A stretch of 64,000 bases of DNA, from positions 2,480,001 to 2,544,000 of the forward strand of contig NZ_QTUA01000001.1 of assembly GCF_003386865.1 (NCBI RefSeq), in the 5' to 3' direction. The DNA comes from Calidifontibacter indicus. GTDB taxonomy: Bacteria; Actinomycetota; Actinomycetes; Actinomycetales; Dermatophilaceae. Below, one piece after another: positions 47,672 to 58,128 of this stretch. Every line of letters begins with the position of its first letter. Position 1 is the stretch's first letter. A program made the position numbers and the translations under genes. The notes beneath the pieces were generated by a model. The model was given only the letters and a program-made list of their open reading frames with translations, ran no database searches and had not been told where the DNA came from.

Positions 47672-47687
47672 TGTGACATGGGTCATA
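47672..47687. promoter_or_regulatory. CRP-like binding site upstream of liv operon
   Basis: TGTGA-CATGGG-TCATA matches the TGTGA-N6-TCACA consensus of CRP/GlxR-type regulators at 9 of 10 positions. It is 24 bp before the chosen livF start on the plus strand reading; the site is near-symmetric. Confidence 0.4.
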
Positions 47688-47826
47688 TCCAGGCCGCGCC
47701 CCACTTAACTTGGTCGCCACCCCCACAAGAAACGAACCCGCGCCCACCGTTACCGCATCGTTACCCCCACGATTTGCGTTGTTTGCCTATATATGATGCG
47801 CCCGGTGCACGCCCGGGCAGGAACGA

Positions 47827-47869
47827 CGAAAGGCGCCCCCGGTCCGTGCGGACCCGGGGGCGCCTTTCG
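47827..47869 (-). terminator. Terminator after aconitase gene
   Basis: CGAAAGGCGCCCCCGGTCC (47827-47845) pairs with 47850-47869 over 19 bp with a single bulged base and a GTGC loop. It lies 9 nt beyond the acnA stop codon on the minus strand. Confidence 0.85.
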
Positions 47870-47878
47870 TGCAACGTG

Positions 47879-50533
<2,655 letters not shown>

Positions 50534-50580
50534 GCCAACTCCTTCATCGTGTTCGGTCTGGCTGTCGCGGGCAACAGCAC

Positions 50581-50604
50581 GATTATCTTGACGTCAAGAT
50601 AATC
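50581..50604. promoter_or_regulatory. 24-bp perfect palindrome upstream of aconitase gene
   Basis: The left half GATTATCTTGAC (50581-50592) is followed immediately by its exact reverse complement (50593-50604). It is AT-rich in a GC-rich region and lies 48 bp before the acnA start. The TCTTGAC/GTCAAGA core has the look of a MarR-family operator. Regulator not identified in the window. Confidence 0.7.
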
Positions 50605-50738
50605 CAATCACAGCGCACCGCCGCGGATTCACCAAGGTTCACCTAACCTGCGGGCTTCCTCGGGGCCGCACCACGACGTGCTGCACACGGGCACGATTCA
50701 ACACCGTTCTGCGCGTCGGCGCAGCCCCGCAGACGACC

Positions 50739-51992
50739 TCAGTGCACGACGTCGGCGGGTTCGAGGATCGCGATCGTCTCGACATGGTGCGTCATCGGAA
50801 AGGCGTCGAAGCCGCGCACCGAGCGCACGGTGTAGCCGAACTCGGCGGCATAGCCGAGGTCGCGCCCCAGCGCCGCCGGGTCGCACGCCACATAGGCGAC
50901 GGCGCGCGGACCGCGCTGCAGGATCTGCTCGACGACCTCGCGCCCGGCGCCGGTGCGCGGCGGATCGAGCACGACCAGGTCGGTCGGTGCGTCCAGGTAA
51001 CGCAGCTGCTCGGCGACGTCACCGGCGATGAAGGTCGCTCCCGGGACGTTGTCGCGGGCGTGGTCGACCGCCGCCTCGTCGCCTTCGATGCCGATCACGT
51101 GCTCGGCGCCGACGGCATCGGCGAGGAACCCGGCGAACAGGCCGACCCCGCAGTAGAGGTCGAGCACGTGCTCGCCCTGCTGCGCAGCCAACTGCGCCAG
51201 CACGTGGGTGACGAAGGTCGGTGCGGCGCCGGGGTGCACCTGCCAGAACCCGCGGGCGTCGACCCGGAAGGAGTGCGTCTCCCCCGCCGCCGTGACGTCC
51301 TCGACGACGACCGGTTCGACCTCGTCGTCGCGCAGCGGGAGTTCGACGGCGACGACCTCGCCGCGGGTGGTCGCGGTGACGTCGACGCTGGTCACGCCCG
51401 GTTCGAACCGTTCGCCGTACAGGCCGACGTCCGCGATCCGCGGGTCGGCGATGCGGCACGGGTCGACCGCGACGACATCGTGCGAGCGGTGGGCCAGCAG
51501 CCCGAGACGGCGGTCACGGGTCAGCGAGAACTCCACCCGGGTGCGCCAGCCGGCACCGTCGTCGTCGCCGGGGAGCCGCTCGACCTGGCCGGTCCACTCG
51601 TATCCGGCGAGCCGGCGCAACTGCTCGCGCACCACGTCGGTCTTGAGGTCGCGCTGGTGGGCCGCGGTGGTGTGCTGCCAGTCGCAGCCGCCGCACCGGC
51701 CGGGCCCGGCGAACGGGCACCCGTCGTCGACCCGGTGAGCCGACGGGGTGACCACGCGCACGGCATCGGCGCGCAGGAAGCGTGACTTCTCCCCGCCGTC
51801 CGTCACACGGGCGACGACGGTCTCGCCGGGCAGTGCGTGGCGCACGAACAGCACGCGTCCGTCGTGGCGTGCCACGCAGTGCCCGCCGTGGGCGACCGGG
51901 CCGACCTCGACCTCGTACTCCTGACCGGCCAGCGAGCGTCCCTGGTTGGAGCGGGCGCGCGGCCGGCGGCGCTCGCTGCGTCCGCGGCTCAT
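50739..51992 (-). CDS. TrmA/RumA-type class I SAM-dependent RNA (uracil-5-)methyltransferase
   Basis: A 417-residue protein: basic N-terminus, TRAM domain (residues 20-80, VEVGPVAHGGHCVARHDGRV), Fe-S cluster Cys residues in CPFAGPGRCGGCDWQH, SAM-binding VLDLYCGVGLFAGFLADAVG, LVVLDPPRTGAG and the catalytic Cys in VAYVACDPAALGRDL. It methylates a uridine C5 in tRNA or rRNA; the exact target cannot be read. GGAGG 6 nt before the ATG at 51992 fixes the start. It lies divergent from the trkA pair, as in mycobacteria. Confidence 0.9.
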   Translation of the reverse strand: MSRGRSERRRPRARSNQGRSLAGQEYEVEVGPVAHGGHCVARHDGRVLFVRHALPGETVVARVTDGGEKSRFLRADAVRVVTPSAHRVDDGCPFAGPGRCGGCDWQHTTAAHQRDLKTDVVREQLRRLAGYEWTGQVERLPGDDDGAGWRTRVEFSLTRDRRLGLLAHRSHDVVAVDPCRIADPRIADVGLYGERFEPGVTSVDVTATTRGEVVAVELPLRDDEVEPVVVEDVTAAGETHSFRVDARGFWQVHPGAAPTFVTHVLAQLAAQQGEHVLDLYCGVGLFAGFLADAVGAEHVIGIEGDEAAVDHARDNVPGATFIAGDVAEQLRYLDAPTDLVVLDPPRTGAGREVVEQILQRGPRAVAYVACDPAALGRDLGYAAEFGYTVRSVRGFDAFPMTHHVETIAILEPADVVH

Positions 51993-52156
51993 CGACGGCC
52001 TCCGAAGGTCGGCGCGGACGTCAGCGCGAGGGTCGGCGTGGACGGTCGTCGGCCGGGGCAGCCAGGGAGCGGGTGGTTGTGAAGATCGTCGCAATGCACC
52101 TAGCGAGCATAGGCGGCCGGTCGAGTGGTCGCCCCCGCTCCGGTAGCGTCTGAGGC

Positions 52157-52822
52157 GTGCATTACGTGATCATGGGCTGCGGCCGCGTCGGATCGACGCT
52201 GGCCCTTGCGCTGGAGGGCCAAGGGCACTCGGTGGCCGTCATCGACCAGGACGAAGCGGCCTTCCGTCGCCTCGGAGCGACCTTCGAGGGGCGCCGGGTC
52301 ACCGGCGTGGGTTTCGACCGCGACACGCTGCGCGCGGCCGAGATCGAGAAGGCGTACGCCTTCGCCGCGGTGTCGAGTGGTGACAACTCCAACATCCTGT
52401 CGGCCCGCGTCGCCCGCGAGACCTTCGACGTCGAGCACGTCGTGGCCCGCATCTACGACCCGGGTCGCGCCGAGATCTACCAGCGGTTGGGCATTCCCAC
52501 CGTCGCGACCGTGAAGTGGACCGCCGACCAGGTGTTGCGCCGCCTCGTGCCGATCGGTGCGGTGCCGATGCACACCGACAGCAGCGGCGCGATCACCCTC
52601 GCCGAGATCCCGGTCGACACCAGTTGGGTCGGCACGCCGCTGATCAAGCTCGAGGCCGCCACCGGCGCCCGGGTCGCCTACCTCACCCGTCTCGGGGAGG
52701 GTGTCCTTCCCGCCAAGGGCACCGTGCTGCAGGACGGCGACCTGCTCCAGATGCTCGTCCAGACCGATCGACTCGCCGCGCTCGAGCAACTGCTCGCGGG
52801 CAGCCGTCCGGCTGATTTCTAA
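52157..52822 (+). CDS. TrkA-type potassium uptake regulatory protein (CeoB-like)
   Basis: A 221-residue RCK protein: RCK_N Rossmann motif YVIMGCGRVGSTLALALEG, then VIDQDEAAF, SSGDNSNILSARVA and ARIYDPGRAEIYQRLG; RCK_C covers about residues 135-215. It binds NAD(H)/ATP and gates a Trk/Ktr potassium channel at the inner membrane. GTG start. The second trkA gene follows after 18 nt, together forming the ceoB-ceoC-type pair. No channel gene is in the window. Confidence 0.9.
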   Translation: MHYVIMGCGRVGSTLALALEGQGHSVAVIDQDEAAFRRLGATFEGRRVTGVGFDRDTLRAAEIEKAYAFAAVSSGDNSNILSARVARETFDVEHVVARIYDPGRAEIYQRLGIPTVATVKWTADQVLRRLVPIGAVPMHTDSSGAITLAEIPVDTSWVGTPLIKLEAATGARVAYLTRLGEGVLPAKGTVLQDGDLLQMLVQTDRLAALEQLLAGSRPADF

Positions 52823-52840
52823 GTCGTAGAAGGAGTTTCG

Positions 52841-53539
52841 ATGCGCGTCGTCATCGTTGGTGCCGGGTCGGTCGGCCGATCGATCGGTCGGGAACTGATC
52901 CACAACAAGCACCAGGTGCTCTTCATCGACAAGTACGTCGACGAGGCCAAGAGCCAGTCGGTGCCGGATGCCAACTGGCTACTCGCCGACGCCTGCGAGA
53001 CCAGCACGCTGCGCGAAGCCGGCCTCGAGGACTGCGACGTCGTGGTCTGCGCGACCGGTGACGACAAGGTCAACCTGGTCGTGTCGTTGCTGGCCAAGAC
53101 GGAGTTCGGCGTGGGCCGCACCGTCGCCCGTATCAGCAACCCCAAGAACGAGTGGATGTTCGACGAGAGCTGGGGCGTCGACGTCGCGGTGTCGACGCCG
53201 CGCCTGATGACCGCTCTGGTCGAGGAGGCCGTCTCCGTCGGCGACCTGGTGCGGTTGTTCCAGTTCCAGCAGGGGCGAGCCGCGATGGTCGAGATCACGG
53301 TGCCGGTCGACAGCCCGGTGGTCGGCACCGCCATCGGCGACCTCGAGCTTCCCGCCGACACGGTGCTCGTCGGGATCATCCGCGACGACCTGCCGATCGC
53401 CCCGAAGCCGGACAGCGTGGTGGAGGGCTTCGACGAGTTGCTGTTCCTCACCACGCCGAGCTCCGAGCCGCTGCTCGGCTCCACCCTCACCGGGCGCGAT
53501 CTGTCCGAGGTGCGCACCGTCCGCCACGACGGGCTCTGA
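52841..53539 (+). CDS. TrkA-type potassium uptake regulatory protein (CeoC-like)
   Basis: A 232-residue RCK protein: VVIVGAGSVGRSIGRELIHN, LFIDKYVDEA, CATGDDKVNLVVSLLAKTEF, ARISNPKNEWMFDESWGVDV, then RCK_C (VDSPVVGTAIGDLELPADT). AGAAGGAG precedes the ATG at 52841. It is the partner of the preceding trkA and probably forms mixed rings with it. It ends 15 nt from the convergent OB-fold gene without a visible hairpin. Confidence 0.9.
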   Translation: MRVVIVGAGSVGRSIGRELIHNKHQVLFIDKYVDEAKSQSVPDANWLLADACETSTLREAGLEDCDVVVCATGDDKVNLVVSLLAKTEFGVGRTVARISNPKNEWMFDESWGVDVAVSTPRLMTALVEEAVSVGDLVRLFQFQQGRAAMVEITVPVDSPVVGTAIGDLELPADTVLVGIIRDDLPIAPKPDSVVEGFDELLFLTTPSSEPLLGSTLTGRDLSEVRTVRHDGL

Positions 53540-53554
53540 TCGACCGGGCGGCGA

Positions 53555-53935
53555 CTACTTCTTCTGCGGGTTGCAGGGAAGGATCTCGTAGCGCGGGTTG
53601 AACATCACCGGCAGGCCGCGCTTGTAGGCCACCCGCCCCGACACGGTGAGCATCACGCCCGGCTCGATGCCGGCGATCTGACGTCGACCGAGCCAGCTGA
53701 GCGTGAGCACCCGGCTGCCGTCGTCGAGCGCGACGAGCAACGATCGTGCGTTGTCGCCCACGTGATGGACCGCGACGTCGGTGACCGTGCCGGTGCACTG
53801 CACCAGTTGGCGGTCGCAGATGTCGGCGATCGGCGTGCTGCCGGCGCGCAGCGCGTTCTGCTGCACGTGGTCCCGGTCGTACTCGGCATTCGCACCTGCG
53901 ATGCGGCGCGCCCACCGACGCAACTTGGTGTCCAT
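53555..53935 (-). CDS. OB-fold nucleic-acid-binding-type protein
   Basis: A 126-residue protein; after a basic N-terminus, CDRQLVQCTGTVTDVAVHHV and RSLLVALDDGSRVLTLSWLG then GIEPGVMLTVSGRVAYKRG and FNPRYEILP form a small beta barrel like the OB-fold proteins that sit beside ceoC in mycobacteria (relatives of a RecG wedge-like domain). Function unknown. ATG at 53935 overlaps the DUF3710 stop (TGATG), so it is translationally coupled. Confidence 0.8.
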   Translation of the reverse strand: MDTKLRRWARRIAGANAEYDRDHVQQNALRAGSTPIADICDRQLVQCTGTVTDVAVHHVGDNARSLLVALDDGSRVLTLSWLGRRQIAGIEPGVMLTVSGRVAYKRGLPVMFNPRYEILPCNPQKK

Positions 53936-54852
53936 CAACGCACCTCGGTGATCTCCGGGCCGCGTTCGAACGGGTTCGGCACACCCTCGGCCGCAGCGGC
54001 CTCGGCGGCGGCCTGCTCGGCTCCTTCGGGCAGGTGCAAGGGCAACATCTCACGCGGTGCGCGGGGTTCCTGGCCACGGGTGACGACGGTGGCCCGCATG
54101 AACTCCAGCAGCTGGGCGAACGCGTCGTCCTCCATCGCGGCGCGGCCCGAGAAGACTGCACGCAGGAACCAACGCGGGCCGTCGACACCGACGAAGGTCG
54201 CGGGCGACCAGGAGGTGCGGCCGTCCGGACCGGCGGCCGGCATGCGGACGTGCAGCTCGTGGCCGAGTTCGCCCACCTTGTCCTCGGCGGTGCCACCGGA
54301 CGCGAGCAGGTTGTCGTGGATCTCGCCGCGGATGCCGTCCCAGACGCCGGAGGTCTTCGGCGCGGCGAAAACCTGCATCTGGCAGGCGGATTCGCCGATG
54401 ACCGCGGTGATACCGGTGATCTCCTGGCCCGACTCGTCGACGTCGAGACGCAGTTCCATCTCACCGTTGGGACGGATGGCGAGCGAGCCGAAGTCGAGGT
54501 AGCCGTCGAGGTCGTCGACCTCGGAGCGGTCGAACGGCCCGTTGCTGCGGTCGACCGCACGCGAGTCGAGGCGCGGCGCCCGCTCGGTGTCCTCGGCGGC
54601 CCCGTCGTCGGTGTCGGTGTCCTCGGTGTCCTCGGTGTCCTCGGTGTCCTCGGTGTCCTCGCTGGCATCAGCGGGGTCACCGTCGCTGGAGTCGTCGGAC
54701 GTCAGGTCGTCGGCCGGAGCGTCCTCGGCCTCCGACTCGACCACGGGGTCGGTCGAGGAGTCGGTCGTGGTCTCGTCCGTGGTCTCGTCCGTGGTCTCGG
54801 CCGTGGACTCGGCGGTATCGGCGGTCTTGTCCTTGCGGCGGAAGATGGCCAC
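53935..54852 (-). CDS. DUF3710 family protein with acidic repeat N-terminus
   Basis: A 305-residue protein. Residues 10-95 are very acidic, rich in Asp, Glu, Thr and Ser, and include EDTEDTEDTEDTEDT. The DUF3710 domain starts near residue 105 (FDRSEVDDLDGYLDFGSLAI) and runs through GQEITGITAVIGESACQMQVF, GPRWFLRAVFSGRAAM and AREMLPLHLP-like end. Conserved in Actinobacteria next to dut; function unknown. It overlaps the OB-fold gene and begins 2 nt after dut ends. Confidence 0.85.
   Translation of the reverse strand: MAIFRRKDKTADTAESTAETTDETTDETTTDSSTDPVVESEAEDAPADDLTSDDSSDGDPADASEDTEDTEDTEDTEDTDTDDGAAEDTERAPRLDSRAVDRSNGPFDRSEVDDLDGYLDFGSLAIRPNGEMELRLDVDESGQEITGITAVIGESACQMQVFAAPKTSGVWDGIRGEIHDNLLASGGTAEDKVGELGHELHVRMPAAGPDGRTSWSPATFVGVDGPRWFLRAVFSGRAAMEDDAFAQLLEFMRATVVTRGQEPRAPREMLPLHLPEGAEQAAAEAAAAEGVPNPFERGPEITEVR
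54616..54660. repeat. Five perfect 9-bp repeats inside DUF3710 gene
   Basis: Five identical copies of GGTGTCCTC encode Glu-Asp-Thr five times in the disordered acidic segment. Nearby about 54766-54816 carries imperfect 12-bp repeats encoding Thr-Thr-Asp-Glu. In-frame unit length means copy-number change alters only linker length. Confidence 0.85.
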
Positions 54853-54854
54853 GG

Positions 54855-55376
54855 TTATCGGTCCTCGTTCATCGAAGTGGTGCTCGGGCTGGCGGGTGCG
54901 TCAGCCCGGGAATGGTCGCAGGTGCCGGATCCGAAGCCACCGCTGGCCCCGTGTCCGGTCTCACCCCTCACGCTAGCGGGAAGCTCGTCGACCGGCTCCC
55001 AGACGACGTGAGCGCATTGCTGCACGACGAGTTGGGCGATGCGGTCGCCTCGGGCGATGTCGAACGCCTCGTCGCGGTCGAGGTTGATGAGGTTGACCTT
55101 GATCTCACCGCGATAACCGGCGTCGATCGTGCCAGGTGCGTTGACCATGCTGATGCCGTGCCGGTGCGCGAGCCCCGAGCGCGGATGCACCAGGCCCACC
55201 CAGCCGTCCGGAACGGCGATGGCGATGCCGGTGGCCACCAGCGCCCGCTCCCCCGGCTCGAGCCGGACCGGCTCTGCCGCGAACAGGTCCATGCCCGCGT
55301 CGCCGGGGCGGGCGTACGCGGGCACAGGCAGCTGCGGGTCGAGCTGCTTGATCCTGATCGTGAGTCGGTCGGTCAT
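54855..55376 (-). CDS. dut: dUTP diphosphatase
   Basis: A 173-residue trimeric dUTPase: motif 1 [10 protein letters not shown], motif 2 [12 protein letters not shown], motif 3 [17 protein letters not shown] with the catalytic Asp, motif 4 [10 protein letters not shown] and motif 5 [10 protein letters not shown]. It hydrolyses dUTP to dUMP and pyrophosphate. A tail of about 20 residues after motif 5 ([13 protein letters not shown]) is longer than usual. It overlaps nothing but starts the dut-DUF3710-OB-fold operon. Confidence 0.95.
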   Translation of the reverse strand: MTDRLTIRIKQLDPQLPVPAYARPGDAGMDLFAAEPVRLEPGERALVATGIAIAVPDGWVGLVHPRSGLAHRHGISMVNAPGTIDAGYRGEIKVNLINLDRDEAFDIARGDRIAQLVVQQCAHVVWEPVDELPASVRGETGHGASGGFGSGTCDHSRADAPASPSTTSMNEDR

Positions 55377-55405
55377 CGGTGCGTCAGCGGCGGGTGGCCG
55401 ATGTG

Positions 55406-55699
55406 TCAGGCGCAGTCCTTGCAGATCGGCAAGCCGCCCCGCTCACCGGCCAGCTGGCTGCGGTGGTTGACCAGGAAGCACACCGAGCAGGTGAACTCGT
55501 CGGCCTGACGCGGGATGACACGGATCTCCATCTCCTCACCGGAGAGGTCCGCACCCGGCAGTTCGAAGCCTTCTGCCTGCTCGGTCTCGTCGACATCGAC
55601 ATTGCCGCTGCTGTCGTTGCGGCGGGACTTCAGCTCCTCGAGGCTGTCCTCGGAGAGGTCGTCGTCGGTCTTGCGTGGAGCGTCGTAATCGGTGGCCAT
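55406..55699 (-). CDS. DUF4193 family zinc-ribbon-like protein
   Basis: A 97-residue protein: [30 protein letters not shown], an acidic middle, [19 protein letters not shown], then [16 protein letters not shown] and LPICKDCA, giving two CxxC pairs that can bind zinc. This is the DUF4193 layout, an actinobacterial protein of unknown role. AAGGACC precedes the ATG at 55699; the longer frame to 55813 lacks family similarity. It lies upstream of dut on the same strand with a 29-nt gap. DUF3093, present between dut and this gene in mycobacteria, is absent. Confidence 0.85.
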   Translation of the reverse strand: MATDYDAPRKTDDDLSEDSLEELKSRRNDSSGNVDVDETEQAEGFELPGADLSGEEMEIRVIPRQADEFTCSVCFLVNHRSQLAGERGGLPICKDCA

Positions 55700-55890
55700 C
55701 GGGGTCCTTCTTCGTCGTGATTCTCGGGCGCCGGCGCGCGCTTTCGCCGGGTTCAGTCGCGGTAACGCATCCGAGCTACTTTTTGTGCCCGTCGAGCCGG
55801 GATTGTGCACCATCGCCCACGCTCCGCGTGAACCCGCCCCCGCTACTCACCCGTAGGGGCGGCGCGCCGGGCGGATCGCCGGCTGCTCGA

Positions 55891-56757
55891 TCAGGCCTCG
55901 CGGGCGGGGTCGATCCAGGTGCGGGCCGGCAGCACCCAGGCCGCCAGCTGCTCGACGAGCACCTGCGGACCGGCCACGACCAAGTCGCTGGTGGGCTCGG
56001 CGTCGATGCCACGGACCACGCCTCCGGCCTCGGCGACAATCAGTTGTCCGGCCGCGCGGTCCCACGGGTTGAGGCCCGACTCGTAGTAGACGTCGAGGCG
56101 GCCGGCGGCGATTGAGCACAGGTCGAGGGCGGCGCTGCCGATCCGGCGGACGTCGCGCACCTGGGAGATCACGTCGGTCAGCAACGCTGCCTGCCGGGCC
56201 CGCTTGGCGCTGTCGTAACCGAAGCCGGTGCCGAGCAGCGCCAGCGCGGGATCGGTCTGCGCGCTCACCTCGAGCCGACGCTCGTGTTCGCCGACCGACA
56301 ACCGGGCACCGCCGCCGGCGTAGGCGTGGAACAGCTCGCGGGTCACGGGATTGAAGACCGCACCCGCTACTGGAACGAGACGTTCGGGATCGGCGAGGTC
56401 ACCGACGCACGCGGCGACCGAGACCGCATAGGCGGGGATCTCGTACAGATAGTTCACCGTGCCGTCGATCGGGTCGACGACCCAGGTGATGCCACTGCTA
56501 CCGGAATGGGAGGTGCCTTCCTCGCCCAGCACCCCGTCGTCCGGACGCAGGCGGGCGAGCTCGGCACGCAGCAACTGTTCGCTGCGGCTGTCCATCTCGG
56601 TGACGATGTCGGTGCGGCTCGACTTCGTCTGTGCGACACCGAGATCGACCGGACGCTCGTCAACGATGAGACGTCCGGCGAGCACCGCCACATGGCGAGC
56701 GACGTGTTCGAGATCGGCCGGGTCGACGTCGACTGGCAGGTGGTTGACGACCGACAT
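55891..56757 (-). CDS. suhB: Inositol monophosphatase family protein
   Basis: A 288-residue metal-dependent sugar phosphatase: VTEMDSRSEQLLRAEL, LGEEGTS with the metal-binding Glu pair, motif A ITWVVDPIDGTVNYLYEIPA and motif B NPWDRAAGQLIVAEAGGVV. It dephosphorylates inositol monophosphate, possibly fructose bisphosphate or NADP-like substrates in relatives. ATG at 56757 overlaps the hemH stop (TGATG), giving an unusual hemH-suhB coupling. No gene is seen in 55700-55890. Confidence 0.9.
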   Translation of the reverse strand: MSVVNHLPVDVDPADLEHVARHVAVLAGRLIVDERPVDLGVAQTKSSRTDIVTEMDSRSEQLLRAELARLRPDDGVLGEEGTSHSGSSGITWVVDPIDGTVNYLYEIPAYAVSVAACVGDLADPERLVPVAGAVFNPVTRELFHAYAGGGARLSVGEHERRLEVSAQTDPALALLGTGFGYDSAKRARQAALLTDVISQVRDVRRIGSAALDLCSIAAGRLDVYYESGLNPWDRAAGQLIVAEAGGVVRGIDAEPTSDLVVAGPQVLVEQLAAWVLPARTWIDPAREA

Positions 56758-58001
56758 CAGTCGGAACCGCACGCTGCAGGAAGCGCGGAGCGCAGGTTGG
56801 GACAGCACCCCGGGCGGCAGATCGGCGGCATGGCCTCACCCGGCCAGGCGGGCATCTGCACCTGCTCGCCGCGCGCCTGTGCCGCCCGCTCCTCGACGAG
56901 GTCGACGAGCCCGTGCACGAACTCCGGGTCGGTGCCGACCGTCGGCACCCGCGTCATCCGCAACCCGAGCTCCTGCGCAGTCTCCGCGGCCTCCGTGTCG
57001 AGGTCGAACACGACCTCCATGTGGTCGGAGGTGAACCCGATCGGTGCGACGACGACGTCGGTAACTCCATCGGCCGCCAGCGACCGCAGGTGGTCGTTGA
57101 TGTCGGGCTCCAACCAGGGCTGCGACGGCGGACCGGACCGGGAGCAGTAGACGAGTGCGCCGTCCAGGTCGCGATCGAGTGTCGCTCCGATCTCGTCGAG
57201 GGCGACGTGGGCCAGCTCGTCGTGCTGGTGTTCGTACAGGTTGCCCTCGCCGTCGCCGGGTCCGGAGGTGTCGTCCATCGCTTCCGGGATGGAGTGGGTG
57301 ACGAACAACACCCGCAGCAGCGCGTCGTCGGGCTGGTCGGCGGCACGGACGGCATCGGTGATGAGCCGGATATTCGTGCGCGAGAAGCTCGGGTGGGTGG
57401 CGTACTGGCGGACCTTGTCGACGTTGAGGCGTTTGCCTTCCTGCTCGAGCTCGGCCAACGAGGCGGCGATGTTCTCGCGGTACTGCCGGCACGAGCTGTA
57501 GGAGGAGTAGGCACTCGTGGTGATCGCCACGATGTTGCGCATGCCGGCGTCGTAGGCCTCGCGCAGCGCGTCGGTGAGGAAGGGTTCGCTGTTGCGGTTG
57601 CCCCACAGCACCGGGGTGCTGATGCCCCGTCGGCGCAGTTCGTCGTGCAGGGCCGACTTCAGAGCGCGGCATTGGTCGTTGATCGGACTCTTGCCACCGA
57701 ACTGCAGGTAGTGGTGGGCAACCTCCTCGAGGCGCTCATCGGGGATGCCGCGTCCACCGGTCACCCGACGTAGGAACGGCATCACCTCCTCGGGCGCTTC
57801 CGGCCCACCGAAGGACAACAACAGCACGGCGTCGTAGGGCGGCAGCCCTTCGTCGTCGCCGACGCCGGTCGGTTGGGCCTGGGGTTCGACCAGTTCGACT
57901 GCGTCGCCTGCGTCGACTGGCTGCTCCGAGTGGGGCTGCCCGGCCTGGCCGGGGGCCGTGGGGTCTTTCGGGTCGAGCGGTTCGGATGTCGGAGAACTCA
58001 T
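56757..58001 (-). CDS. hemH: Coproporphyrin ferrochelatase
   Basis: A 414-residue ferrochelatase. Residues 1-65 are a Pro/Glu-rich extension; the core starts YDAVLLLSFGGPEAPEEVMP. VLWGNRNSEPFLTDAL, SAYSSYSSCRQYRENI, the His in LFVTHSIPEAMDD, and GFTSDHMEVVFDLDTEA with the catalytic Glu follow. The tail CRPGCCPNLRSALPAACGSD offers Cys residues for the [2Fe-2S] cluster of actinobacterial enzymes. It inserts iron into coproporphyrin III before HemQ. The ATG at 58001 is chosen with GGGGAG upstream; earlier in-frame starts exist. Confidence 0.93.
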   Translation of the reverse strand: MSSPTSEPLDPKDPTAPGQAGQPHSEQPVDAGDAVELVEPQAQPTGVGDDEGLPPYDAVLLLSFGGPEAPEEVMPFLRRVTGGRGIPDERLEEVAHHYLQFGGKSPINDQCRALKSALHDELRRRGISTPVLWGNRNSEPFLTDALREAYDAGMRNIVAITTSAYSSYSSCRQYRENIAASLAELEQEGKRLNVDKVRQYATHPSFSRTNIRLITDAVRAADQPDDALLRVLFVTHSIPEAMDDTSGPGDGEGNLYEHQHDELAHVALDEIGATLDRDLDGALVYCSRSGPPSQPWLEPDINDHLRSLAADGVTDVVVAPIGFTSDHMEVVFDLDTEAAETAQELGLRMTRVPTVGTDPEFVHGLVDLVEERAAQARGEQVQMPAWPGEAMPPICRPGCCPNLRSALPAACGSD

Positions 58002-58128
58002 GCGCCCATTCTCCCCGACGCGGCCGACCTCGCGGACACCGGTGTTCGACGGCGTGCCGCGGGTTCCCGGGCGCTGCGGCGTGGCAAGGTTGGCCCCGTA
58101 GTCGAAGGTTCGGGAAGGCACTCATCAC

